Assembly (NCBI GenBank): GCA_020638875.1 | Contig: JACKHS010000007.1 | Coordinates: 1-64,000, forward strand | DNA length: 64,000 nt | From: Planctomycetota bacterium | Lineage (GTDB): Bacteria > Planctomycetota > UBA1135 > GCA-002686595 | Direction: 5' to 3' | Part shown: piece after piece, positions 24,901 to 33,447 of the stretch | How positions within the stretch are numbered: the stretch's first letter is position 1 | How the letters are laid out: each line of letters starts with the position of its first letter | Notes under the pieces: generated by a model | What the model saw: the letters and a program-made list of their open reading frames with translations, nothing else | The model's database searches: none | What the model was told of the DNA's origin: nothing | Translations under genes and position numbers: made by a program

Positions 24901-26604
24901 GCCGTCGAAGGGCGTGACCACCACGACGTCGTCGGTCACCGCGGGCGGCGCGTTGCGCCACTTGTTGGGCAGGCGCGACGCGCTGAAGGTGTCGCGCTCG
25001 GGCGGCGGGATCTGCTCGTAGAGTGTCTCCCACACCACCGCGCCGGAGAACAGGTCGAGCGCCGCCACGGCGCCGAGCTGCGTCAGCACGATCACGCGGT
25101 CGCCCGCGACGTGCACCGGCGGCGCGCTGAACTCGGTCTCCGCGCGCGCGAACATGTTGAGCTCGCGCTGGCCGCTGACGAGCTGCGTGGCCCACTCGAG
25201 CGCGCCGCTGTCGAGGTCGAAGCAGGCCACGTAGAACTCGATGCGGCCGTACATGCGGTGCATCGGCACGAGTACGCGGCCGGCGTGCACGACCGGCGGC
25301 CCCGCCACGCTCATGCGCTCCGCGAAGGTGCCCGAGTCGAAGTCCCAGCCCGGCGGCGGGTGGTGGTTCCACAGCTCGCGCCCGGTCTCGACGTCGTACG
25401 CGTAGAGCCGCCGGTCGGGGATGATCGTGGTGATCGCGATGCTGCGGTAGGTCTCGTTCGTCAGGTCGGTCACCGGCACCTGCAGCGCCGCCACCGCGAC
25501 GCGGTCGGAGGCGGCCGGCGCGATCATCGCGCCGCGGTCGTCGACGCCCTTGAAGAACTGGTGCGCCTCCTCGCGGTCGAGCCGCGCCCAGCCCGCGGGG
25601 AGCGCGCCGGCCCAGCGCAGCGCGCCCGAGTAGGCGTTCACCGCGAAGAGCTGCAGCGAGTTGCTGACGAGCACCGTGTCGCCGACGCGCACCGGGAAGA
25701 GGTTCTGGCCGGCCGGGCGGTCGAACGGGTGAGGCGTGGGGATGCGGAAGGGCTTCGGCCACGCGCTGGCCGTCTCGTCGGGCGCGCCCAGCGGCGCCTC
25801 CGCGGGCGTGACCAGGCGCAGGCTGCCGGCCGGCGTCAGGCGCTCGTGCGCCGCGAGGGCCAGCGGGTGTTCGGGGTCGCGCGTCGCGCGCGCGAGCTCG
25901 AGGCGCGCGAGCTCGCCCGCGGCGAGCGGGGCGCCCAGGGCCTCGAGCGCGGCGATCGCCTCGCCCCAGCGCTCGGGCGACGCCGCGAGGTGCACGGGCG
26001 CCTCGGCCTCGGCCTCGCCGCCGGCGGCCTCCAGGCGCGCGCGCAGGGCGCGCGACCAGGCCGAGCGCGCTTCGTCGAGGTTGCCGAGCTCGAGCTCGAG
26101 GTCGCCCAGCGTCCACCAGGCCTCCGCAGCGGCGGGGCACAGCGGCCAGCGGCGCGCGACCTCGACCACGGCGTGGCGGTCGCCGTGCGCGCGCGCCAGC
26201 GCCAGCGCGGCCTGCGCGCGGCGCGCGAAGCGGCGGTCGTAGAGATCGCGCGCCTCGGGCGGCAGCAGCGCCAGCACGCGTCGCGCCTCCTCGGCCACGC
26301 CGCGGTAGACGCCGCCCGGCGAGCTGATCGGGCCGCCGGCGTGCAGCAGCTCGCCGGCGTGCTCCTCGAGCAGCACCTGCAGGTCCTCGATCGCCTCGTT
26401 CCAGCGCTTGCCCTCGACGTGGCCGAGGGCGCGCTCGAGCCGCGCGCGCGCCGCGCGCGTCTGCGGGATCGAGAAGCCCGTGATGACCGGCTCCTCGCCC
26501 TCGACGGCCTGCGCGCGCAGCGCGGGCGCGGCGCCCGCGGCGAGCCACAGCACCAGCGACGCGCGCAGCGCGCTCCGGCGGAGGGAGGTCGGGAAGGAGG
26601 TCAT
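21928..26604 (-). CDS. Giant exported PQQ-like beta-propeller protein with TPR-like helices
   Basis: A 1558-aa protein with a signal peptide (LRASLVLWLAAGAAPALRA). The N-terminal ~270 residues are TPR-like helices (LERALGHVEGKRWNEAIEDL, WWTLGDLELELGNLDEARSA). A first propeller follows with PQQ-enzyme-like strands (LFAVNAYSGALRWAGALP, YAYDVETGRELWNHHPP, VAALDLFSGAVVWETLYE, DLATGDPLWTVQYAW), then a second helical block (~780-1140), and a second propeller (VYALDRETGRWRWTWSS, ALDAAGGAELWSFVFD). Sheet motifs match BamB/PQQ repeats but PQQ ligands cannot be confirmed, so a scaffold role is as likely as an enzyme. It shares an ATGA overlap with the next gene and lies 40 bp after the VWA gene, the widest gap in the operon. 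Confidence 0.85.
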   Translation of the reverse strand: MTSFPTSLRRSALRASLVLWLAAGAAPALRAQAVEGEEPVITGFSIPQTRAARARLERALGHVEGKRWNEAIEDLQVLLEEHAGELLHAGGPISSPGGVYRGVAEEARRVLALLPPEARDLYDRRFARRAQAALALARAHGDRHAVVEVARRWPLCPAAAEAWWTLGDLELELGNLDEARSAWSRALRARLEAAGGEAEAEAPVHLAASPERWGEAIAALEALGAPLAAGELARLELARATRDPEHPLALAAHERLTPAGSLRLVTPAEAPLGAPDETASAWPKPFRIPTPHPFDRPAGQNLFPVRVGDTVLVSNSLQLFAVNAYSGALRWAGALPAGWARLDREEAHQFFKGVDDRGAMIAPAASDRVAVAALQVPVTDLTNETYRSIAITTIIPDRRLYAYDVETGRELWNHHPPPGWDFDSGTFAERMSVAGPPVVHAGRVLVPMHRMYGRIEFYVACFDLDSGALEWATQLVSGQRELNMFARAETEFSAPPVHVAGDRVIVLTQLGAVAALDLFSGAVVWETLYEQIPPPERDTFSASRLPNKWRNAPPAVTDDVVVVTPFDGLDLVGLDLATGDPLWTVQYAWIQHLAGGRGARVDLLVGADDRHVYLGTWPVVALEARGGLAAESPRALAWRFPSGDLSGNEATDARPVLLADRMVVPWRGERVEIELSSGRRRSKPVPWQSGRSGNLLADGGSLYALDSRYLDGYFEWDVLFARARRAHAESPDAPEPALYLAQLLAQRGRAEADDGRSEAARDWLDEAAVLLADLLERGGATKDARRELHGVLRARARVFVDLADVRRALGELRAARALAPDEAELRDTLIEEYELVRGEDEAAQREVLDLLDARCADRALVTRLRADESRAAGWRFVPLAAGEEADFDTVDVEVPLWTALERRELFAADGDVAGELTVLHRLLEEYPHREVPDGELGERASADIAALLERHGRAAYAPFEEAAQELYDEALAGEDQELMALVAEYYPHSLAAHAAYDTLLGWAAGAGDVQAVAHYALAGLPERWAPERATSRELELVAHLGASLAAAGNLQAARSLYGVLAAVAPEQPSRAARDGGASFAQVAESLGPQPLPPLPAPAGFAADALPEVQVPGEHEYLGRIPPVGDGRTEASDVLLFARTVGDRGRASSLVAYSPASVGGITPQRLWEIGLPARVQPSSWSRSVVLLPGELVAATDEEVYALDRETGRWRWTWSSRDGDVETLTAADGFVYVTTRSRARGTQSILTALDAAGGAELWSFVFDVHEFDRAPLAGSGRIVLLPRHDSRVGRVFDAFSGRPAAEFELPQNALTASASGAWIEGGLLVVPWFLAGRNPELNRIVAIDLVTGGLSWDLDLDRLLGGKRELRAIVQYGGHSFLWLQARSGFEREGVEGLLVELHVGLGATAALNGLRLGREDRLLGVGQDRRVELEEPWLYVSTFLEGSEQLRVQQLELPSGALRWSQRLSVTRSELFNTQVRLPATGRNSVALALALADEPRRGASDPPRGASETRLYFLDARTGRPQGNQRLEPKLGSVVDLTLHGVGGALLVAGKGLLEVMR

Positions 26605-26644
26605 CGGTTCGGTCCCGCGGGCGCGCGGCCCCGGGTGGTCTTCG

Positions 26645-29023
26645 TCAGACGAGCTCGAGGCGCTTGCGCAGCACCCACTCGACGGAGAGCAGGAGCAGCA
26701 CGACGAGCAGCGTGCGGCCGTTGTCCCAGGCGTCCTCGAGCGTCGAGGCGATCGGCTCGCGCCGCTCCTCGCCGCCGGGCAGCTCGCCGCGCAGGTCGGC
26801 CAGCGTCGCCAGGCTCACGGCCTTGCCGCCCGAGACCTTGGCCACCGCGGCCAGCAGCTCGGGATCCGGCGTGGGGTCGGCGCTCTCGCGCGAGGGCAGC
26901 ACGACCTCGAAGTCCGCGCTCGCCACGCGCTCGCCGCCCTCCTCGATCCAGGCCTGGTAGAGGCCGGGGCGGTCCACCTCGAACGAGGCGCGGTACTGGC
27001 CCTCGCGGCCGGGCACGAGCAGGAGCTCGTGCTCCTGCACGTCGCCGTCGGGGCCCTGCGTGCGGGCGTGCACCACCGGCGCGTCGCTGGGGCGATAGTC
27101 CTCGTCGAGCACGCGCGCCTCGAGGCCCACGCGCTCGTCGAGCCCGTAGCTCGTGCGCTGGCTCGCGAGCGAGAAGCGTCGGTCGCCGCCGCGCAGGCGG
27201 CCCAGCGCGAGCCAACGGATCGCGTTGCGCCAGAAGCGGCCGTGGTAGCGCTCGTCGTAGCGATAGCGCCACATCCAGGTGGAGTCGAGCGCGAGGAACA
27301 TGGTGCGGCCCGACGGGTAGTAGCCGACCACGAGCAGCGGGTGACGCCCGTAGGGGCCGGACTCGCTCGGGTGGCGCAGCAGCACCTGGCTGCCGGGCTT
27401 GGCGCGGTTGACGGGCGAGTACCAGTAGAAGCCGCGCAGGCCGCGCTCCTCCTCCCACAGCACGCGGTTGATCGCGTCGTCGGGGTGCAGGCGCACGACC
27501 TCGTGCGGCGCGGCCGGGTCCTCGAGCGTCGGCCGCAGCTCGCGCGTCGTGTCGCCCTGGTAGGGCAGGCCGCTCTGCGCGTCGAGCACCACCGGCATCA
27601 GCTCCTCGAGCTTCGTGCCCTGGTACGTGCGCGGGTTCTCGTACTCGCCGGCCTGGAAGAGCACGCCGCCGCCGCGGGTGACGAACTCGACGAGCGACTC
27701 CTGGAACTCCTCGCACTTGGCCGGGTCCGGCGAGATCGCGCCCGGGTTGACGTCGCCGAGGATGATGACGTCGTAGTTCTCGAGCAGCTCCTTGCGGTCG
27801 GTGGGCACCTCGGTGAGCGACGCGAGGCCGGGCGAGTGCTCCTGCTGGAAGTCGGGCGTCGCCGAGAGCAGGAAGATCTGCGCCGAGAGGTTCTGGTCCT
27901 GACGCTTGAGCAGGTCCTTCAGGTAGCGGTAGTCCCAGCGCGGGTAGCCCTCGACGTAGAGCACGCGGATCTTCTCGGGGCTGATGCGCACCGAGAACTC
28001 CAGCGCGTTGTCGTCGAGCAGCGTCTCGTCCTCGAGCGGCGGGACCGACACGCGGAAGCGGCGCACCGTGGCGCCCGAGCGCACGCCCTCGGCGGGCGCG
28101 ACGAGGCCGACGCGCTCGCCGGTCTCGCTGGGCGTCACGGGCTCCTCGGCCACCAGGCGCGCCACGCGCCCCTCGGCGTCGAGCTCCTCGAGCATCACGC
28201 GCGTGGCGCCCAGGCCCTCCGTGCCGCGGCCCGCGACGCGCACCACGATCGAGATCTCGTCGCCCTCGAGCACGTCGCTGGGCGCCTCGCCGAGCTCGAC
28301 GAACACGTTGCGCTCGGGGCGCGTGTCGCCGACGACGACGGTGTGGACCGGCAGGCCTTCGGCGGCCGCGGCGCGCGCGGCGTCGAGTGGGGACGAGCCG
28401 CCGTTCGAGCGCCCGTCGGAGACGAGGATCACGTCGGTCACGTGGTGCCCGCGCGCGTTGCCCAGCGCGCGGCGCAGCGCGTCGCCGACGTGCGTGGCGC
28501 GGCCGCGCGCGGTCAGCTCGTCGGCGTTCTCGTAGGGCGTGGCGTCCTCGGCGAAGCGCAGCGTGCGCAGCTCGTACTCGCCTTCGCGCAGCTGCGGCGC
28601 GAGCTGGCGCTCGAGGGCGCGCCGCGCGAGCTCGAGGCGCGACGTGTCCTCGAGGCGCCCGTCCGCGAAGGGCGCGAGCGCGGCGCGTGCGGCGGCGTCA
28701 CCCAGGTAGCCGTCGGCGATGCCCATCGAGGCCGAGTCGTCGAGCAGCACCAGCACCTCGGCCGGGCGCACCTCCTCGCTGCGCAGCACCATGACCGGGC
28801 GGAAGAGGATCACGAGCAGCAGGCCGAAGGCCGTCAGGCGCAGCAGCGACAGCGCGACGCGCGCGACGCTCGGGATCGACTCGCGCGCGTAGGCCAGCCA
28901 GGCCAGCAGCACGGCGACCGGCGCGATGATCAGCACGACGACCCACGCGGCGGGCAGGTCGAGCAGGCGCAGGCTCTCGCTGGTCCCCAGCTCCTGCGCG
29001 GCGGCGGCGAGCGGCGCGATCAT
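26645..29023 (-). CDS. Membrane VWA-domain protein with glutamine-amidotransferase-like region
   Basis: A 792-aa protein. Two N-terminal membrane helices (AWVVVLIIAPVAVLLAWLAY, ~residues 25-44; LRLTAFGLLLVILFRPVMVL, ~60-79) precede a von Willebrand factor A domain with MIDAS motif LLDDSASMG (DxSxS) and VILVSDGRSNGG. A beta-sandwich region follows (~240-340), then a GATase1-like domain (VLYVEGYPRWDYRYLKDLL, YDVIILGDVNPGAI, GGGVLFQAGEY), more beta strands, and a C-terminal membrane helix (TLLVVLLLLSVEWVLRK). This architecture is typical of the large VWA proteins encoded beside BatA. It overlaps the BatA gene by four bases (29020-29023). Confidence 0.85.
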   Translation of the reverse strand: MIAPLAAAAQELGTSESLRLLDLPAAWVVVLIIAPVAVLLAWLAYARESIPSVARVALSLLRLTAFGLLLVILFRPVMVLRSEEVRPAEVLVLLDDSASMGIADGYLGDAAARAALAPFADGRLEDTSRLELARRALERQLAPQLREGEYELRTLRFAEDATPYENADELTARGRATHVGDALRRALGNARGHHVTDVILVSDGRSNGGSSPLDAARAAAAEGLPVHTVVVGDTRPERNVFVELGEAPSDVLEGDEISIVVRVAGRGTEGLGATRVMLEELDAEGRVARLVAEEPVTPSETGERVGLVAPAEGVRSGATVRRFRVSVPPLEDETLLDDNALEFSVRISPEKIRVLYVEGYPRWDYRYLKDLLKRQDQNLSAQIFLLSATPDFQQEHSPGLASLTEVPTDRKELLENYDVIILGDVNPGAISPDPAKCEEFQESLVEFVTRGGGVLFQAGEYENPRTYQGTKLEELMPVVLDAQSGLPYQGDTTRELRPTLEDPAAPHEVVRLHPDDAINRVLWEEERGLRGFYWYSPVNRAKPGSQVLLRHPSESGPYGRHPLLVVGYYPSGRTMFLALDSTWMWRYRYDERYHGRFWRNAIRWLALGRLRGGDRRFSLASQRTSYGLDERVGLEARVLDEDYRPSDAPVVHARTQGPDGDVQEHELLLVPGREGQYRASFEVDRPGLYQAWIEEGGERVASADFEVVLPSRESADPTPDPELLAAVAKVSGGKAVSLATLADLRGELPGGEERREPIASTLEDAWDNGRTLLVVLLLLSVEWVLRKRLELV

Positions 29024-31254
29024 CGTACGACCCTCCGGCGGTTGCCGATCCAGGCGCCCCACAGCGACTCGCCCACGAGCGCGGCGAGGCACAGCAGCGC
29101 GAGCCATCGCCACAGCTCGCCGCGGCGCGGCGGCGCGCCCGCCGCGTCGGCGTCCGCGGCGGCGGGGTCGAACACGGCGAGCGCCGGGTGCAGGCCCTCG
29201 AGCTCGCCGTGCGACATGCGCTCGAGGTCGCTCTCGTCGCCGGGGAGCTGGACCGCGAACGCGCGCAGCGGCGCGCCGTCGGCCAGCACGCGGTACAGGC
29301 CCACGCGCTCGGTCAGCGCGCCGTCGACGACCGGCAGGCGCCAGACGCCGTCGGCGACCTTCTCGGGCTCGTCGGTCAGCGGGCGGCGCGTCTCGTCGGG
29401 CAGCACGAGCTCGAGCCGGCGCGGGAAGCTCTGCACCTCGGCGGTGAAGCTCGTGCCCGGCTCGAGCGCGGTCCGCGGCGCCGGCGGCGTGCCCGCGTGG
29501 CGCACGAGGTCGTAGACGAACGGCACGAGGAACGGCCCCCAGGTGGGCAGCGCGGTCCAGCTCTCGTCCATGCTCGAGGTCCACAGGTAGACCTCGCCGC
29601 GGTCGTACGGCCGCGACAGCAGCAGCGCGCTGCCGGCCGGGTCGTCGAGCCGCGCGAGCACGCGCGCGTCGGCGTGCGGACGCGTGGCGACGAACTGCCA
29701 CACCGGGCCCTCGGTGAACAGCGGGCGCCAGCGCTCCTCGGCGAACAGCGCGAGCGCCGGGTGCGTCTCGTCGAACTCGTGCACGCGCCAGTACTCGCCG
29801 CGGCGCGAGGCCGTCGCGACCGTGCGCACGAGCTCGGCGGGCGCGAGGCCGGCGCCGTCCGCGCGGAACATCCGCGCGTTGAACGTGTCGAGCTGCACCT
29901 CGTCGCCGAGGCTGATCACCAGCGCGGCGCCGGCGGCCGTCGCGGCCTCGAGGCGCGCGACCGCGGCCGGCGTCAGCGAGTCGACGTCGCACAGCCAGAC
30001 GAGGTCGAACTCGGCGAGGTCGACGTCGCCGCCCTCGAGGTCGCGCGGCAGCACCTCGCTCAACGCGAACGGCGAGCGCGCACCGCCGGGGCCCTCGGCC
30101 ACCGTGGGGTCGAGCACGACCGACAGGCGTCCGGCCGCGTCGCGCTCGAGCTCGGGCGCGGGGCGGCCGTCGACGAGCAGCACGCGCACCGGCGCGGGCA
30201 CGCTCATCACCTCGACGCGCGCGTCGTCGACCGCGAGGCGGTCGCCTTCGAGCGCGGCGCGCACGACGTGCTCGCCGGGCTGGTCGAACAGCAGCGGGAA
30301 GTGCGCCTCGGCCTCGCCGCGCGCGGCGAGGTCGAGCATCTGGCTCGGCCGCCGCTCGCCGTCGACCTCGAGCGCGACGCGCACCGCCTGGCGGCCGATC
30401 ACGCCGTGGTTCGCCACGCGTACGGTGAGGTCGAGCGGCGCGCCCGTCGCCAGACCGCCGAGCGGGGCCTCGATCGCGGCCAGCGCGAGGTTGGGCGGCG
30501 TCGCGTCGCGCGGTCCGAGGTCTTCGACCACCACGCCCAGGCCGAGGCCGGCGAGCTGGTCGAGCACCGCGAGCACGTCGTCGACCGGCGGCTCGCCCTC
30601 GGCCGTCGCGGCGCGCGGCGCGAAGGCGTTGCGCTGCAGGTCGCTGAGCAGGCGCACCTCGACGCGGCTCTCCTCGGTGCCGGCGGCCTCCTCGCGAGCG
30701 AAGTCGTACACCGCGCCCAGGGCGGCGACGAGGTCGAAGCGCTCGTCGGTGGGGGCGGAGAGCGTCTCGAGCACGGCCAGCGCCTGGCGCGGGTCGCCGC
30801 TCGCGGCCAGGCGCGCGCGCCCGCCGCCGAGCACGAGCTGCACGCGGTCGCCGCGCGCGGCGTCGAGCTCGCTCACGAGCTCGCGCGCGCGCGTGACGAT
30901 GCGCTCGAAGACGGTCTCGACGTCTTCGCGGTAGCCCGTCGACGCGGACACGTCGAGCACGAGCGCGAGGTCGCGGCGCGTCTCGGTCAGCCCGGCGAGC
31001 GGGCTCTCGCTGCCGGTGAACGGCCGCGCGACCGCGAGCGCGAGCAGCGCCACCGCCGCCATGCGCAGGAGCAGCAGCAACCAGTTCTCCATCTGCACGC
31101 GCCGGCGCGTGCGCTTGTGCGCCGCGAGCACGAAGCGCATCGCGGCCCACGGCACGGGCTTGTGCCGCTGACGGTTGAGCAGGTGGATCACCAGCGGCAC
31201 CGCGGCCAGCGCGGCGCCGGCGGCGAGCGCCGGGTGGACGAAGCCCTCGAACAT
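29020..31254 (-). CDS. BatA/VWA-domain membrane protein
   Basis: A 744-aa protein opening with the BatA N-terminal domain: helix VHPALAAGAALAAVPLVIHL, the basic loop LNRQRHKPVPWAAMRFV, then ENWLLLLLRMAAVALLALAV. A VWA domain follows with MIDAS LVLDVSASTG. Beyond residue ~260 come Ig-like CARDB segments (LTVRVANHGVIGRQAVRVAL), a GATase-like region (VRVLLVDGRPAPELERD) and a C-terminal membrane helix (LWRWLALLCLAALVGESLWG). By family knowledge BatA proteins act with MoxR AAA ATPases and DUF58 proteins in envelope stress or assembly. Its start shares one base (31254) with the DUF58 stop codon, so the genes are tightly coupled. Confidence 0.9.
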   Translation of the reverse strand: MFEGFVHPALAAGAALAAVPLVIHLLNRQRHKPVPWAAMRFVLAAHKRTRRRVQMENWLLLLLRMAAVALLALAVARPFTGSESPLAGLTETRRDLALVLDVSASTGYREDVETVFERIVTRARELVSELDAARGDRVQLVLGGGRARLAASGDPRQALAVLETLSAPTDERFDLVAALGAVYDFAREEAAGTEESRVEVRLLSDLQRNAFAPRAATAEGEPPVDDVLAVLDQLAGLGLGVVVEDLGPRDATPPNLALAAIEAPLGGLATGAPLDLTVRVANHGVIGRQAVRVALEVDGERRPSQMLDLAARGEAEAHFPLLFDQPGEHVVRAALEGDRLAVDDARVEVMSVPAPVRVLLVDGRPAPELERDAAGRLSVVLDPTVAEGPGGARSPFALSEVLPRDLEGGDVDLAEFDLVWLCDVDSLTPAAVARLEAATAAGAALVISLGDEVQLDTFNARMFRADGAGLAPAELVRTVATASRRGEYWRVHEFDETHPALALFAEERWRPLFTEGPVWQFVATRPHADARVLARLDDPAGSALLLSRPYDRGEVYLWTSSMDESWTALPTWGPFLVPFVYDLVRHAGTPPAPRTALEPGTSFTAEVQSFPRRLELVLPDETRRPLTDEPEKVADGVWRLPVVDGALTERVGLYRVLADGAPLRAFAVQLPGDESDLERMSHGELEGLHPALAVFDPAAADADAAGAPPRRGELWRWLALLCLAALVGESLWGAWIGNRRRVVR

Positions 31255-32162
31255 CAGCGCCGCCCTCCGCGCGCGCGCGCCGTGCGGTGCGCGAGGTAGG
31301 TGGAGAGCACCGCGTCGACGCCCTGCGAGCTGCGCACCTGCACGCAGTCGATCGAGAGCGCCTGCGCCTGGCGCGCGAGCTCGTGGTTGTGGCGCTCGAT
31401 CTCGGCGAGGTACGCGTCGCGGATGGCCTTGGGGTCGATGCGGCGCGTGCCGCTGGCCTCGAGGCCCTCGAAGCGCGTCAGGCGCTCGAACTCGAAGTCG
31501 AGCTCCTGCGGGTCGAGCACCTGGAAGAGGATCGGCTCGTGGCCGGCGAAGACGAGCCGGCGCAGGCCCTCGAGCACGCCCGGAAGGTCGTCGAAGAAGT
31601 CGCTGAACACCGCGACGATGCCCTTGCGCGAGAGGCGCGTGGCGAGCCAGTTGAGCACGGCGCCGATGCGCGTCGGGCCGGCGGGCTCGGCCGCCTCGAG
31701 CTGCTGCAGGATGGCCGCGCGCTGCCGCGCGCCGTTGCCCGGCGGCACCTTCTTGCGGTCCTTCTCGTCGAAGACGACCAGACCGACCGTGTCGCGCTGG
31801 CCCAGCGTCAGGTGCGCCATCGCGGCCGCGCACCAGCGCGCGTAGTCGAACTTCGACCAGTCGAGCGAGCCGTAGGCCATCGACTCGCTCGCGTCGAGCA
31901 GGAGGTGCAGCGCGAGGTTCGTCTCCTCGACGAACTCCTTGACCACCAGGCGCTCGCTCTTGGCGAACACTTTCCAGTCGATGCGCTTGAGCGCGTCGCC
32001 GGGGACGTACTCGCGGTGCTGCTGGAACTCGACCGAGCTGCCGCGGTGCGGCGAGCGGTGCTGGCCGGACATGAAGCCCTCCACCACCGTCCGCGCGACG
32101 AGGGACAGGTTGGAGAGCCGGTCGAGGACGGCCGGGTCGAGGCTGGGATTCGTCCGGGCCAA
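31254..32162 (-). CDS. DUF58-domain protein
   Basis: A 302-aa cytosolic protein of the DUF58 family, usually encoded next to MoxR. The signature VEFQQHREYVPGDALKRIDW followed by KSERLVVKEFVEE is clear, as is the VWA-like continuation LLLDASESM and VAVFSDFFDD. The start is TTG at 32162 (TTGGCCCGGACG), since the frame opens only 7 bp after the TAG of the MoxR gene and no ATG or GTG precedes the conserved region. It is the second gene of the operon and probably couples the MoxR ATPase to the membrane VWA proteins. Confidence 0.9.
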   Translation of the reverse strand: MARTNPSLDPAVLDRLSNLSLVARTVVEGFMSGQHRSPHRGSSVEFQQHREYVPGDALKRIDWKVFAKSERLVVKEFVEETNLALHLLLDASESMAYGSLDWSKFDYARWCAAAMAHLTLGQRDTVGLVVFDEKDRKKVPPGNGARQRAAILQQLEAAEPAGPTRIGAVLNWLATRLSRKGIVAVFSDFFDDLPGVLEGLRRLVFAGHEPILFQVLDPQELDFEFERLTRFEGLEASGTRRIDPKAIRDAYLAEIERHNHELARQAQALSIDCVQVRSSQGVDAVLSTYLAHRTARARGGRR

Positions 32163-32169
32163 GGCGGAC

Positions 32170-33195
<1,026 letters not shown>

Positions 33196-33212
33196 GGGCG
33201 CTCTGAGCTTGG

Positions 33213-33290
33213 GGCGTGGAACGGGGCCTCGAGGCGTGGAACGGGGCCCCGAGGCGTGGGGGGGCTTCGAGGCGAGGAACGGCGGATCCG
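33213..33290. repeat. Four-copy degenerate 20-bp tandem repeat in the moxR leader
   Basis: Units start at 33213, 33233, 33253 and 33271. The first two (GGCGTGGAACGGGGCCTCGA and GGCGTGGAACGGGGCCCCGA) differ by one base; the third is 18 bp and the fourth more diverged. It lies 18-95 bp upstream of the MoxR start codon, so it would be transcribed in the operon leader if the promoter at 33381-33409 is real. Confidence 0.8.
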
Positions 33291-33380
33291 GGCACTTGCC
33301 GCGGCTCTCTTGGGACGCCCTTCGGACGGTCCAAGGACCCCGCGCGAGGGGTTTTCTTCCCTCCTGCGGCGCCGGCGACC

Positions 33381-33409
33381 AGCGTACGACGCGCCCGGGG
33401 GGCGTTCAG
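33381..33409 (-). promoter_or_regulatory. Candidate promoter of the eleven-gene operon
   Basis: On the minus strand CTGAAC (33409-33404), 17 bp, then TACGCT (33386-33381). The -35 is poor, but the same TACGCT hexamer appears upstream of aroDE and of the gene at 37335. It would give a leader of about 180 nt spanning the tandem repeat. Confidence 0.3.
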
Positions 33410-33447
33410 GCCCGAGTACGCAATTCTGACGCAGGTGCGGGGGCGCC

